Assembly: GCF_001663815.1 (NCBI RefSeq)
Contig: NZ_CP016027.1
Location: forward strand, 2,480,501-2,544,500
Source: Halothiobacillus diazotrophicus
GTDB lineage: Bacteria > Pseudomonadota > Gammaproteobacteria > Halothiobacillales > Halothiobacillaceae
DNA: 64,000 nucleotides
Reading direction: 5' to 3'
Shown here: positions 9,560-16,993 of the stretch, piece after piece
Layout: each line of letters begins with the position of its first letter
How positions within the stretch are numbered: the first letter of the stretch is position 1
Made by a program: the position numbers and the translations under genes
Notes under the pieces: generated by a model
What the model saw: only the letters and a program-made list of their open reading frames with translations
What the model was told of the DNA's origin: nothing
The model's database searches: none

Positions 9560-10219
9560 ATGATCGGGATGTTTCGGCGGGACTATACCTGGGCGCGGGC
9601 GGCCATGGTCGAGCGGCTCCGTGGGCAGGGGATTTCCAACGCGACCGTACTGGCCGCGATGAATGAGATCGCTCGGGAAGAATTTGTGGATGAGGCCCTG
9701 CGCATGCGGGTCTACGAGGATTGCTCCCTGCCGATCGGCCATGGTCAGACGCTGTCGCAGCCCTATATCGTCGCGCGGATGACCGAACTGGTGCTGGCTG
9801 CATCGATTCCGGTGAAGCGGGTGCTGGAGATCGGTACCGGCTCGGGCTATCAAGCCGCGATTCTTTCTCGCTGTGTTTCGTCGGTGTTCACCGTCGAGCG
9901 GATCGGCGCCTTTCTGGATACGGCGAAGCAGCGTCACCGAACCTTGGGATTGGGAAATATCCGTTACATGCATCGTGACGGCTTCAAGGGCTGGCCCTCC
10001 CAGGCACCGTTCGACGGGATTCTCGTCACGGCAGCGCCGCCGACCCTGCCCGACGAACTCAAGGCCCAGCTGGCCGTGGGTGGCCGGCTGATCGTGCCCG
10101 TCGGGCAGCAGGGCGAAGCGCAGCGTCTCACGGTGATCACGCGAACCGAGAAGGAATTCCGCAGCCAGTATTTCGATGCGGTGAGCTTCGTGCCGATGCT
10201 GCCGGGAGAAATGTCATGA
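9560..10219 (+). CDS. pcm: Protein-L-isoaspartate O-methyltransferase
   Basis: Repairs isoaspartyl residues in ageing proteins using S-adenosylmethionine. The SAM-binding motif VLEIGTGSGYQAAIL and the PIGHGQTLSQPYIVA segment are diagnostic. Starting at the ATG 9560 gives 219 aa, close to the usual ~208; in-frame GTGs at 9524 and 9533 lie inside the surE end and are less likely. The stop overlaps the start of the next gene (ATGA). Confidence 0.94.
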   Translation: MIGMFRRDYTWARAAMVERLRGQGISNATVLAAMNEIAREEFVDEALRMRVYEDCSLPIGHGQTLSQPYIVARMTELVLAASIPVKRVLEIGTGSGYQAAILSRCVSSVFTVERIGAFLDTAKQRHRTLGLGNIRYMHRDGFKGWPSQAPFDGILVTAAPPTLPDELKAQLAVGGRLIVPVGQQGEAQRLTVITRTEKEFRSQYFDAVSFVPMLPGEMS

Positions 10220-10812
10220 AGCTGTTCGGTGCCTTGTACGACCGTGTCCTGGCTTGGTCGGCGCATCGCCGTGCCCCGTGGGCGTTGGCCGGGCTCAGCT
10301 TCTCCGAGGCCTCATTTTTCCCGATTCCGCCGGACGTGATGCTGATTCCCATGTCGCTCGCGCAACCGCGCGCCTGGTGGAAACTGGCGCTGCTGACGAC
10401 GTTGGCCTCGGCGATCGGCGGGATGTTCGGCTATCTCATCGGCTGGCTCGCGATCGATGCCTTGACGCCGTATCTCGTGAAATGGGGTTACGGCCCTGCT
10501 CTGCAGGCGGCGCACAACGCCTTCGATCAATGGGGTTTCTGGGCGGTGCTGGTTGCGGGGTTTTCGCCTATTCCCTACAAGGTATTCACGATTACGGCCG
10601 GTGCGCTCACCATGAATCCCGCCCTGGTCTTTGCGGCTTCGCTGCTGGGGCGGGGCGGTCGTTTCTTCCTGGTGGCCGGATTGATCGCCTGGGCGGGGCC
10701 GAAGATTGCGCCCAGGATTCGCCAGTACATCGAGTGGCTGGGCTGGCTCACGGTCGCCCTGCTGGTCGGTGCGATCGTCGTCTGGCAGATGTTCAAGGCC
10801 ACCGGGCACTGA
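10216..10812 (+). CDS. YqaA family VTT/DedA-like membrane protein
   Basis: 198-aa polytopic membrane protein of the VTT (DedA/SNARE-associated) superfamily, YqaA branch. Features are SEASFFPIPPDVMLIP near the N-terminus, several transmembrane helices and the re-entrant motif GFSPIPYKVFTITAG. DedA-like proteins are linked to lipid flipping and membrane homeostasis; the YqaA role is undefined. It overlaps pcm by 4 nt and precedes nlpD, as in related genomes. Confidence 0.9.
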   Translation: MKLFGALYDRVLAWSAHRRAPWALAGLSFSEASFFPIPPDVMLIPMSLAQPRAWWKLALLTTLASAIGGMFGYLIGWLAIDALTPYLVKWGYGPALQAAHNAFDQWGFWAVLVAGFSPIPYKVFTITAGALTMNPALVFAASLLGRGGRFFLVAGLIAWAGPKIAPRIRQYIEWLGWLTVALLVGAIVVWQMFKATGH

Positions 10813-10852
10813 TTGCGGAGACGAATGCGCCGTGCACCGACTGCCATTCGCT

Positions 10853-11587
10853 ATGACCGGGACTTCGATACGGCGTCTGATCGCATTGACGTTGGCCCTG
10901 GCGTTGCTCGGTGGCTGTGCGCGCAGTTCGCATTTCGATCGGTGGGACGCGCGTACCTCGCCGGGGTCCGGCATGACGGTGGTGCGCTCCGGGGATACGC
11001 TCTATTCGATTGCGGTCGCCCATGATCTGGATTGGCGGGATGTCGCGCGTTGGAACGGTATTCGAGATCCAAGAAGCCTGCGTGTGGGGCAAACGCTTCG
11101 CCTGACGGCGCCAGGGCATCGTTCTGCATCTGTGGTGCAGCGATCTGCGCCAGTCCGAACGCCGCAACATGCCCGCGATGCATCGTCCCGTTCGGAAAGC
11201 ACATCACCGCACTGGTTATGGCCTGCCCAAGGCAGGGTGGTGAGTCGGTTCATCGATGGGTCCAGTCTGCAGAAAGGCCTGATCATTTCCGGTGCCCTCG
11301 GCGAACCGGTCCGAGCCAGCACGGCGGGCGAGGTCGTCTATGCCGGTAATGGATTGCCTGGGTACGGGAATCTGCTCATCATCAAATATGACAGTACCTG
11401 GTTGTCCGCATATGGTTACAATGAGAAACTCTTGGTCAAGGAGGGCGACCGGGTCAGAGCCGGACAGCAGGTCGCGCTGATGGGGCGCCGCGATGGACGT
11501 GCGCTCGACAAGACCGGCAGTCTCCTGTTTCAAATCCGCCGCGATGGCAAACCGGTCGATCCTTTGCTTCATTTGCCCAATCGCTGA
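10853..11587 (+). CDS. nlpD: NlpD-like LysM/LytM lipoprotein, amidase activator
   Basis: Outer-membrane lipoprotein that activates the cell-division amidase AmiC. It has a lipobox (LALLGGC), a LysM peptidoglycan-binding domain (VRSGDTLYSIAVAHDLDWRDV) and a C-terminal LytM/M23 domain. Metal ligands of active M23 peptidases are missing (SAYGYN instead of SAYAHN; SLLFQIRR instead of LHFEIR), consistent with a non-catalytic activator. The ATG at 10853 gives a standard 22-residue lipoprotein signal. A GTG at 10832 with GGAG about 11 nt upstream is an alternative. It lies directly upstream of rpoS. Confidence 0.9.
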   Translation: MTGTSIRRLIALTLALALLGGCARSSHFDRWDARTSPGSGMTVVRSGDTLYSIAVAHDLDWRDVARWNGIRDPRSLRVGQTLRLTAPGHRSASVVQRSAPVRTPQHARDASSRSESTSPHWLWPAQGRVVSRFIDGSSLQKGLIISGALGEPVRASTAGEVVYAGNGLPGYGNLLIIKYDSTWLSAYGYNEKLLVKEGDRVRAGQQVALMGRRDGRALDKTGSLLFQIRRDGKPVDPLLHLPNR

Positions 11588-11707
11588 TTTCAGCGCACTT
11601 TCCTTCCCACCACTTATTTGCCCCGTTGTGTTTGTGCAACATTTTTGGCGTTCTTAATCAACCCGAAATAAAAAATTTCGGCACTAGCGAACTTTTAGTA
11701 AACCCAG

Positions 11708-11741
11708 CTATCTCATGTACATAACTTGTACAGTTAGATAG
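11708..11741. promoter_or_regulatory. Interrupted dyad upstream of rpoS
   Basis: CTATCT-CA-TGTACA-TAACT-TGTACA-GTT-AGATAG: outer arms CTATCT/AGATAG and inner self-complementary TGTACA repeats form a nearly symmetric 34-bp element, 144 nt upstream of the rpoS start in an AT-rich spacer. It resembles a regulator binding site; no specific regulator is identified. Confidence 0.45.
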
Positions 11742-11831
11742 TAGGTTAATGGTTTTTTCCTCGTTTTGGTCAAAATTGGCGGGCGAGGTTCGCGATTAAG
11801 CACTTGAATTCGTCGTTTTGTTGTGCAAGAT

Positions 11832-11859
11832 TTGTACGAGTGTTTTACTTGGGTATAGC
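11832..11859 (+). promoter_or_regulatory. Candidate rpoS-proximal promoter
   Basis: TTGTAC (11832-11837) and TATAGC (11854-11859) have a 16-bp spacer, giving a short leader before the rpoS ATG at 11885. The leader contains GCGAGGA as ribosome site. The whole nlpD-rpoS spacer (11588-11884) is AT-rich and non-coding. Confidence 0.4.
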
Positions 11860-11884
11860 ACCCCCCTGAAGCGAGGATCTGTCC

Positions 11885-12937
11885 ATGGCAAGCATGACAC
11901 CGCCGAAAATGAAACAGGAAGCATCTACTCAATTCAAGACACGGGCCAAGCAGAAGGCCCCCGAACAGTTGACGCTCGACGAGATCGACGATCTTAATAC
12001 CGACCATGCGCTGTCCCTGTCGCTGACCGAAAACGACGAGGATTCTCTGGAAACGGAGGAAGCCCCGGATTTTGCTCAGACCTTCAGCGCGGATGACTCC
12101 GAGTCCCCCGATCCTGTACGCCTGTACCTGCGGGACGTGGAAACCGAGCGGCTACTGACGGCCGATGAGGAAGTGCACTATGCCCGCAAGGCGCAGGCAG
12201 GTGATGAGGCCGCCCGGCAAAAAATGATCGTCTGCAACCTGCGTCTTGTTATCAAGATTGCGCGCCGCTATCTCAATCGCGGTCTGGATCTGCTGGACCT
12301 GATCGAAGAGGGCAACCTCGGTCTGATGCGGGCCGTCGAAAAGTTCGATCCGGAACGCGGCTTCCGTTTTTCGACCTATGCAACCTGGTGGATTCGCCAG
12401 ACCATCGAGCGGGGCCTCATGAACCAGTCGCGTACGGTGCGTCTGCCCGTGCACGTCGTCAAGGAAGTGCACAGTTACAATCGGGCCGCGCGCAAGCTGG
12501 CGCAGCACCAAAACGCCGAAGTTACGGCCGAGCAGATCGCCGAGCATTTCGACAAGCCGGTGGGCGAGGTGCTGCGCGTCATGGCCTACAACGAGCGTCA
12601 GTCGTCCTTTGATCGGCCGCTGAAGGGAGAAAGTGAGTTCTCTTTGTTGGATCTGGTTCCGGATGAAGACAGCAACCGACCGGACGAACTGTTGCAGGAT
12701 ACTGGCGTACACCACTTGCTTGAAAAGCTCATCGGTCAACTGGACAGCAAGCAGAAAGAAGTCGTGCTGCGGCGTTTCGGTTTGCGGGGGTATGAGGCCC
12801 AGACGCTTGAAGAGGTGGGCGAGGTACTTGGCGTCACCCGTGAGCGCGTGCGTCAGATTCAACTCGAGGCCGTGCGCCATCTCAAGCAATTGGCCAAAGG
12901 GGCAGGGGTTACGGCCGACGTGATCTTCGCCGACTGA
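11885..12937 (+). CDS. rpoS: RNA polymerase sigma factor RpoS
   Basis: Stationary-phase and general stress sigma factor, 350 aa. Region 1.2 ([11 protein letters not shown]), region 2 ([23 protein letters not shown] and [15 protein letters not shown]), region 3 and the region 4 helix-turn-helix ([17 protein letters not shown]) are all present. The acidic N-terminal extension is about 20 residues longer than in E. coli. Position after nlpD separates it from RpoD and RpoH. A strong intrinsic terminator follows. The 297-nt upstream spacer carries a dyad and a promoter-like element. Confidence 0.97.
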   Translation: MASMTPPKMKQEASTQFKTRAKQKAPEQLTLDEIDDLNTDHALSLSLTENDEDSLETEEAPDFAQTFSADDSESPDPVRLYLRDVETERLLTADEEVHYARKAQAGDEAARQKMIVCNLRLVIKIARRYLNRGLDLLDLIEEGNLGLMRAVEKFDPERGFRFSTYATWWIRQTIERGLMNQSRTVRLPVHVVKEVHSYNRAARKLAQHQNAEVTAEQIAEHFDKPVGEVLRVMAYNERQSSFDRPLKGESEFSLLDLVPDEDSNRPDELLQDTGVHHLLEKLIGQLDSKQKEVVLRRFGLRGYEAQTLEEVGEVLGVTRERVRQIQLEAVRHLKQLAKGAGVTADVIFAD

Positions 12938-12961
12938 TCTACGCGCGATCACACAAATAGG

Positions 12962-12999
12962 GCCATTCGCCGTGAAAATCGGTGAATGGCTTTTTTTTT
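12962..12999 (+). terminator. Intrinsic terminator after rpoS
   Basis: An 11-bp stem GCCATTCGCCG / CGGTGAATGGC (one G-T wobble; 12962-12972 and 12980-12990) is followed by nine T. Confidence 0.92.
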
Positions 13000-13042
13000 G
13001 GGCGGGAAAGTACATCTAATCGGCAAAACAGGCGCAATTAAG

Positions 13043-13055
13043 TTAATATCATTAA
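13043..13055. promoter_or_regulatory. AT-rich palindrome before the MarR gene
   Basis: TTAAT-ATC-ATTAA, 28 nt before the start codon of the MarR-family gene. Size and position fit an autoregulatory MarR operator; this is inference. Confidence 0.35.
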
Positions 13056-13082
13056 TAGTTTGCATCATGACGTATTGAAACC

Positions 13083-13628
13083 ATGCCAAATCCTGACTTC
13101 GATATCTGTGCCGAAAATCGCATGCCGATCCTGATGTTGCGTGTGACGCAACTGTGGCGGCAGATCATGGATAATGAGTTGGCCCACCACGGGCTGAGTC
13201 AGGCAAAATGGCGTACGCTCGCCATTCTCGCGATGCATCCGGATGGCATGATCCAGTCTGAATTGGCCGACGAACTGGGCATCGAGGGGCCATCGCTGGT
13301 CGCCATGCTGGACCGGCTATCCAAGGACAATTGGGTCGAGCGCAAGCATTGCGAAACGGATCGGCGTTGCAAGATCATCCATCTCACCGAGCACGCCTGG
13401 CCATTGATCGATGAGATTCGTCAAAGCTCCGAAAAAATCTATGACCGTACCATCGCCCAGGTCACCAGCGTGCCGGTCGAGCAGGTGGAAGCCTTCTTTA
13501 TCGAATTGCGTGACCGGCTATACGAGAACCTGCCGGAGAAAAAACGCCATCCGCGGGAAACCAGGTCGGACCTCGGCGATGTCGCCGGTGAGCCATCGGC
13601 CGTGGCGCTTTCCGCCCATCCGAAATGA
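13083..13628 (+). CDS. MarR/SlyA family transcriptional regulator
   Basis: 181-aa winged-helix regulator. The DNA-binding part ELADELGIEGPSLVAMLDRLSKDNWVERKHCETDRR with the wing is typical of MarR/SlyA proteins, which usually bind short palindromes and respond to small phenolics or oxidation. Cys residues (HCETDRRC) flank the wing. The C-terminal 40 residues after the dimerisation helix are a non-conserved tail. It is monocistronic, with an intrinsic terminator after it. Confidence 0.88.
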   Translation: MPNPDFDICAENRMPILMLRVTQLWRQIMDNELAHHGLSQAKWRTLAILAMHPDGMIQSELADELGIEGPSLVAMLDRLSKDNWVERKHCETDRRCKIIHLTEHAWPLIDEIRQSSEKIYDRTIAQVTSVPVEQVEAFFIELRDRLYENLPEKKRHPRETRSDLGDVAGEPSAVALSAHPK

Positions 13629-13685
13629 ATGGGGTATCCGGGCTGATGACAGGTCGCTCGGTGCCAACCCGATGAACCTTGAAGA

Positions 13686-13713
13686 AAGACCCGCTCCGGC
13701 GGGTCTTGCTTTT
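13686..13713 (+). terminator. Intrinsic terminator after the MarR gene
   Basis: Perfect 9-bp stem AAGACCCGC / GCGGGTCTT (13686-13694 and 13699-13707), 4-nt loop, then GCTTTT. Confidence 0.85.
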
Positions 13714-13757
13714 AGCGTAGTTTGGATCACGGGGCTCGGGCATAGGTCTTCTGCTTT

Positions 13758-13766
13758 TGCTATGCT
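13758..13766 (+). promoter_or_regulatory. Sigma-S-like extended -10 (TGCTATGCT)
   Basis: TG-C-TATGCT matches the extended -10 preferred by sigma-S (TGn-CTATACT) at 8 of 9 compared positions. It sits 33 nt before the ATG of the DUF883 operon with no good -35. E. coli homologues of this operon (elaB, yqjD) are RpoS-dependent. Confidence 0.5.
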
Positions 13767-13798
13767 CAATGGGCATTTCCCATCAAGGAGACGTGACT

Positions 13799-14143
13799 AT
13801 GGCTCAAGCAACATCAAATGATTCCTCTGCAGAACTGGCCGCCGTCAAGGCCGATCTTCATCAATTGAAAACGGATATGGCGGCATTGGTTGCTGCATTG
13901 AAGGACTCCGGCAGCAAGCGGGTATCCGCAGCGGAAGAAACGACGCTGGAGGCGGTCCACGAAGCGATCGCCTCGCTGAACAGTCGTTTCGAAACCCTCA
14001 AGAGCAAGGCAGGGGCGCAAGCGAAGGATGCGTTGGACGAGGCCGAGCAAACGGTGACGCGTCATCCCCTGGCCACAGTGGTTGCCGCATTCGGCATCGG
14101 CTTCGTGCTGGCCAAACTGTTCGATACGGGGAGCCGTCACTGA
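13799..14143 (+). CDS. DUF883 (ElaB/YqjD-like) membrane-anchored protein
   Basis: 114-aa protein with a long amphipathic helical N-terminal part (residues ~10-85) and one C-terminal transmembrane segment with a glycine pattern (HPLATVVAAFGIGFVLAKLF), the layout of ElaB/YqjD/YgaM. In E. coli these tail-anchored proteins bind stationary-phase ribosomes at the membrane. AAGGAG lies 8 nt before the ATG. It is the first gene of a three-gene set. Confidence 0.88.
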   Translation: MAQATSNDSSAELAAVKADLHQLKTDMAALVAALKDSGSKRVSAAEETTLEAVHEAIASLNSRFETLKSKAGAQAKDALDEAEQTVTRHPLATVVAAFGIGFVLAKLFDTGSRH

Positions 14144-14415
14144 ACGCGCTTACCGAATATGTCATCGGTCTGCTCGAACTGATCGAGGCTGAAGGGCGGG
14201 CGCTGCGGCAGGCCGTACTTCGAACCGGCATGGGGCTCGGGCTGCTGATGGCGGCCGTTGGACTCGTGCTGGCAGGTTCCGGTTTTGTTCTGGCTTCCGT
14301 TTATATGGCGTTGGCGAGCATGATGTCGGCACCCTGGGCGGCATTGATCGTTGGTGGGCTGGCTTTCCTGCTGGCAATTTGCCTGGCCTGGTTGGCCTAC
14401 CGGATGAATCGTTAG
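14140..14415 (+). CDS. YqjE-like phage holin superfamily III protein (probable CTG start)
   Basis: Small membrane protein. The coding frame extends upstream of its first ATG (14230) through an amphipathic helix (NALTEYVIGLLELIEAEGRAL) that matches the N-terminus of YqjE-like proteins. The only start-like codon in that stretch is CTG at 14140, overlapping the TGA of the DUF883 gene, with GGGGAG 7 nt before it. This would give 91 aa with two transmembrane helices. An ATG start at 14230 would give 61 aa and lose the conserved helix. Family function unknown; likely acts with its neighbours at the inner membrane. Confidence 0.7.
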   Translation: MNALTEYVIGLLELIEAEGRALRQAVLRTGMGLGLLMAAVGLVLAGSGFVLASVYMALASMMSAPWAALIVGGLAFLLAICLAWLAYRMNR

Positions 14416-14425
14416 GGCTCTGACG

Positions 14426-14707
14426 ATGGCTAAGCGATCTTGTGCACAGGACAGGGTGGCGGCTGCAAAAGCGCGGTTACGCCAGCAGTCCAGCCGACTG
14501 ACGATGGTGCCCCTGTTGCGACGCGTCGTTCGGCGGCATCCGTTGCGCGCAATCGGCGTGTCCCTGCTGAGCGGTTTGGTTGCGTATCGGATAATGCCGT
14601 TCGGCGGCGTTCTGTTGCGGTCAAACCTGCCCCTGGCATTTTGGGTTGCCCGCACTATTTTCCAGAGTAATAGTGTCTCGCGTCGAAGATCGAAACATTC
14701 AAATTAA
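14426..14707 (+). CDS. Small basic membrane protein, YqjK-like position
   Basis: 93-aa, very basic protein with one hydrophobic stretch (LRAIGVSLLSGLVAYRIMPFGGVLL) and Arg/Ser-rich ends. Its size, basic character and position after the YqjE-like gene match yqjK of the E. coli yqjD-yqjE-yqjK operon, but sequence identity is not obvious by eye. An intrinsic terminator follows. Confidence 0.6.
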   Translation: MAKRSCAQDRVAAAKARLRQQSSRLTMVPLLRRVVRRHPLRAIGVSLLSGLVAYRIMPFGGVLLRSNLPLAFWVARTIFQSNSVSRRRSKHSN

Positions 14708-14725
14708 TGATTGAACTATTCAATC

Positions 14726-14760
14726 AAAAAACCCCCGAAATTAATCGGGGGTTTTATTTT
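14726..14760 (+). terminator. Intrinsic terminator after the YqjDEK-like operon
   Basis: Perfect 11-bp stem AAAACCCCCGA / TCGGGGGTTTT (14728-14738 and 14745-14755) with T/A-rich flanks on both sides, so it may also act for the convergent DUF302 gene. Confidence 0.9.
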
Positions 14761-14815
14761 TGGGACTTCCTTGTTCAGATTCGCTCAACGAGCGAATCCA
14801 TTATCCATTCACGAA

Positions 14816-15385
14816 TTAGAAACCACCGTGTGCAGCAGCTTCCATCATCTTGTGGATGCTGTCGCGTACATGCTGGGCATGTGACTTGAAGGGCTCAGGC
14901 ATGTTCTTGCCACCGTGGACGAACATGTCCATGTTCAGGCCATACAGCCAGTAACGGCCTTCCTTGTCTTCCACCACGGCAATCCGGCAGGGCAGATAGG
15001 CGGCAAAGTACGGGCTGAAGTCGACCGCTTCGCGGGCGATGGACGGGCTGCAGTACTGATAAATCATCAGGTAACGCTGCTTCTTGCCGGTTTCCAGTTC
15101 CAGCTGCTTGGACAGTGGCATTTCGCCGACGTTCTTCAAGCCGGTACCGACGGATGCAGAGTCGAGACTGGTCTTGATGTCGTCCGGGGTAATTCCCTTG
15201 TCGACTTCCATCCGCCATACGGTTGCGGCACCCAGGTCGCCACCGCTGCTGACGAAGCGATCATACATACCGCTGTAAATATCCATTGCCTGCGGATCCA
15301 GTTTGTCTTTGATCGACAGAAAACCGCAACCAGAAAGAGACATGATAGCGACACCCAGTACAGATGCCTTGACGAAATTGCGCAT
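14816..15385 (-). CDS. DUF302 domain lipoprotein
   Basis: Predicted lipoprotein of 189 aa with lipobox MSLSGC and a DUF302 domain (YLMIYQYCSPSIAREAVDFS, then YLPCRIAVVEDKEGRYWLY). DUF302 proteins are small alpha/beta proteins of unknown function, often found in sulfur-oxidising and metal-exposed bacteria. The ATG at 15385 is preferred over a GTG at 15394 because GGGGTG lies at suitable spacing. The gene stands alone and diverges from gcvR. Confidence 0.82.
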   Translation of the reverse strand: MRNFVKASVLGVAIMSLSGCGFLSIKDKLDPQAMDIYSGMYDRFVSSGGDLGAATVWRMEVDKGITPDDIKTSLDSASVGTGLKNVGEMPLSKQLELETGKKQRYLMIYQYCSPSIAREAVDFSPYFAAYLPCRIAVVEDKEGRYWLYGLNMDMFVHGGKNMPEPFKSHAQHVRDSIHKMMEAAAHGGF

Positions 15386-15608
15386 TCGACTCACCCCGTT
15401 TTGTTGATTTTATCTACTAGCGGGAGGCATTGTTGCTCCATTAGTAAACCATGACAAACTGATTTAGTTCATTATGAATAAATCCATTTAATATAGCCAT
15501 ATGCTAATAAACCAACGGCTATCCTGAATTATTCATCACCTTCTCCCACCGTGCGGCGAGTGATTTGGCATTTCCCGAAGGTTGTTCAAATCCACTAGAA
15601 TCGGCCCT

Positions 15609-16169
15609 ATGTCCTCGAAAACTGTAGCAACGATGATGCAAACCCAATTGGTGGTCAGTCTGTTTGGCAAGCTCGACGTCGTCCAGATGGCCGACCTGTT
15701 CGAGATCATCCAGCAACAGAACTGTCGAGCCCTAGATAGCCATGTCATGACGTTCGGATCCCGGCTGGAAATGGGACTCCGGCTGTCGGGCAATTGGGAT
15801 CGAGTGACCCGGGTCGAGTCGGCCCTCCACGAATTTGCGCAGAAGCACCAGGTTGAAATGAACATTTACCATGAGCAGTCCCCGGAAGGCCGTGAGGCGG
15901 TGCTGCCCTATGTACTGGATGCGATCGGGCTGGAGTCGGCAGACATCGCCGCGGCGTTGCTGCGGTTCTGCGTGCGGCAGGGCGTGAGCCTTCGGGAGAT
16001 GTCCACACGTGCCTACCGGCCGGCGCGCAGTGTCGAGCGCCTGATCCAGTTGCGGGCGGAGATCGATATCCCGACCACCTGCCATTTGGGTCAGTTCAAA
16101 ACCGATTTTTTCGACCTCTGCGATGCGCTGAATCTGGATGCGGCCATTGAGCCGAGCCGCATGTATTGA
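15609..16169 (+). CDS. gcvR: Glycine cleavage system regulator GcvR-like (tandem ACT)
   Basis: 186-aa protein with two predicted ACT domains: residues ~8-80 start TQLVVSLFGKLDVVQMADLF, and a C-terminal domain includes EMNIYHEQSPEG. In E. coli GcvR binds GcvA and represses the glycine cleavage operon. It precedes bcp as in E. coli. The sequence is divergent and its ligand is uncertain. The ATG at 15609 (MSSKTVATM) is used; a TTG at 15582 is possible. No clear ribosome site. Confidence 0.7.
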   Translation: MSSKTVATMMQTQLVVSLFGKLDVVQMADLFEIIQQQNCRALDSHVMTFGSRLEMGLRLSGNWDRVTRVESALHEFAQKHQVEMNIYHEQSPEGREAVLPYVLDAIGLESADIAAALLRFCVRQGVSLREMSTRAYRPARSVERLIQLRAEIDIPTTCHLGQFKTDFFDLCDALNLDAAIEPSRMY

Positions 16170-16396
16170 AGCCGCACGCGCTTCGTGATTTGCCTGCTTG
16201 ATCCGCCCGTGTGATCCATAAGGGTTGACGGATGCCCCGACTTTGGAAAAACTGGGGGTGCCATCTCTTCGCCCGGCGGGTCGAGCGAAGCGGATCGGCC
16301 GGGAGGCACCGTGTCGGCCAAACCGGAGCCTCCTCGGAATCCGCGATATTGACCCGCCGTCGATTCAGTCGAAACCAGCTGCCCAAGGAGCAATGG

Positions 16397-16867
16397 ATGC
16401 CCGACACCGAACTGACGCTTGGCCACCCCATCCCTCCTTTCGCGGGCCGCACCGCCGACGGCTCGACCATTGATCACTCCACCTACCTCGGGCAATGGCT
16501 CGTTCTCTATTTCTACCCGCGTGACAGCACGCCGGGCTGCACGACCGAAGCCCAGGACTTTCAGCGACTCCTTCCGGAATTTTCGGCGGCCAATGCCGTT
16601 GTGGTTGGTGTTTCCAACGATTCGCCCGCCAGCCACGAGAAATTCTGCGCGAAACAGGGGCTGACCTTTCCGTTGATCGCCGATACCGAACGTACCGTTT
16701 CCCTGCTGTTCGACGTGATCCGCGTAAAGAAAATGTACGGCAAGACCTTCGAGGGTATCGAGCGCAGTACGTTTCTGATCGATCCCGAGGGGCGGTTGCA
16801 TGCCGAATGGCGCAAGGTGAAGGTGCCCGGCCATGCCGAGGCTGTCCTGGCGGCGATCCGCGCATGA
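16397..16867 (+). CDS. bcp: Peroxiredoxin Bcp/PrxQ
   Basis: Thiol peroxidase of 156 aa that reduces hydrogen and organic peroxides. The peroxidatic Cys is in YPRDSTPGCTTEAQDF. The resolving Cys that usually lies five residues later in E. coli Bcp is Gln here, so it probably uses a 1-Cys mechanism or the distal Cys in KFCAKQGL. The ATG at 16397 has AAGGAG 6 nt upstream. The open frame further upstream (16232-16396) is Arg/Ser-rich and non-conserved, and is rejected. Confidence 0.93.
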   Translation: MPDTELTLGHPIPPFAGRTADGSTIDHSTYLGQWLVLYFYPRDSTPGCTTEAQDFQRLLPEFSAANAVVVGVSNDSPASHEKFCAKQGLTFPLIADTERTVSLLFDVIRVKKMYGKTFEGIERSTFLIDPEGRLHAEWRKVKVPGHAEAVLAAIRA

Positions 16868-16993
16868 TGCCCCCGGGGACCCGCCAGAAAATGAACCCGG
16901 ATCGCTCCGGCCCCCGCGCTTTCCCATCGATTCCGCTCCGATCCTGTCCTTTAACGATCTCGTGTATCCCCTGCCTCGGAGGCCCTGCAGTTA

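Noticed and set aside
16232-16396. 55-residue N-terminal extension of Bcp
   Set aside because: Arg/Ser-rich, not conserved in peroxiredoxins, and the ATG at 16397 has a good ribosome site.
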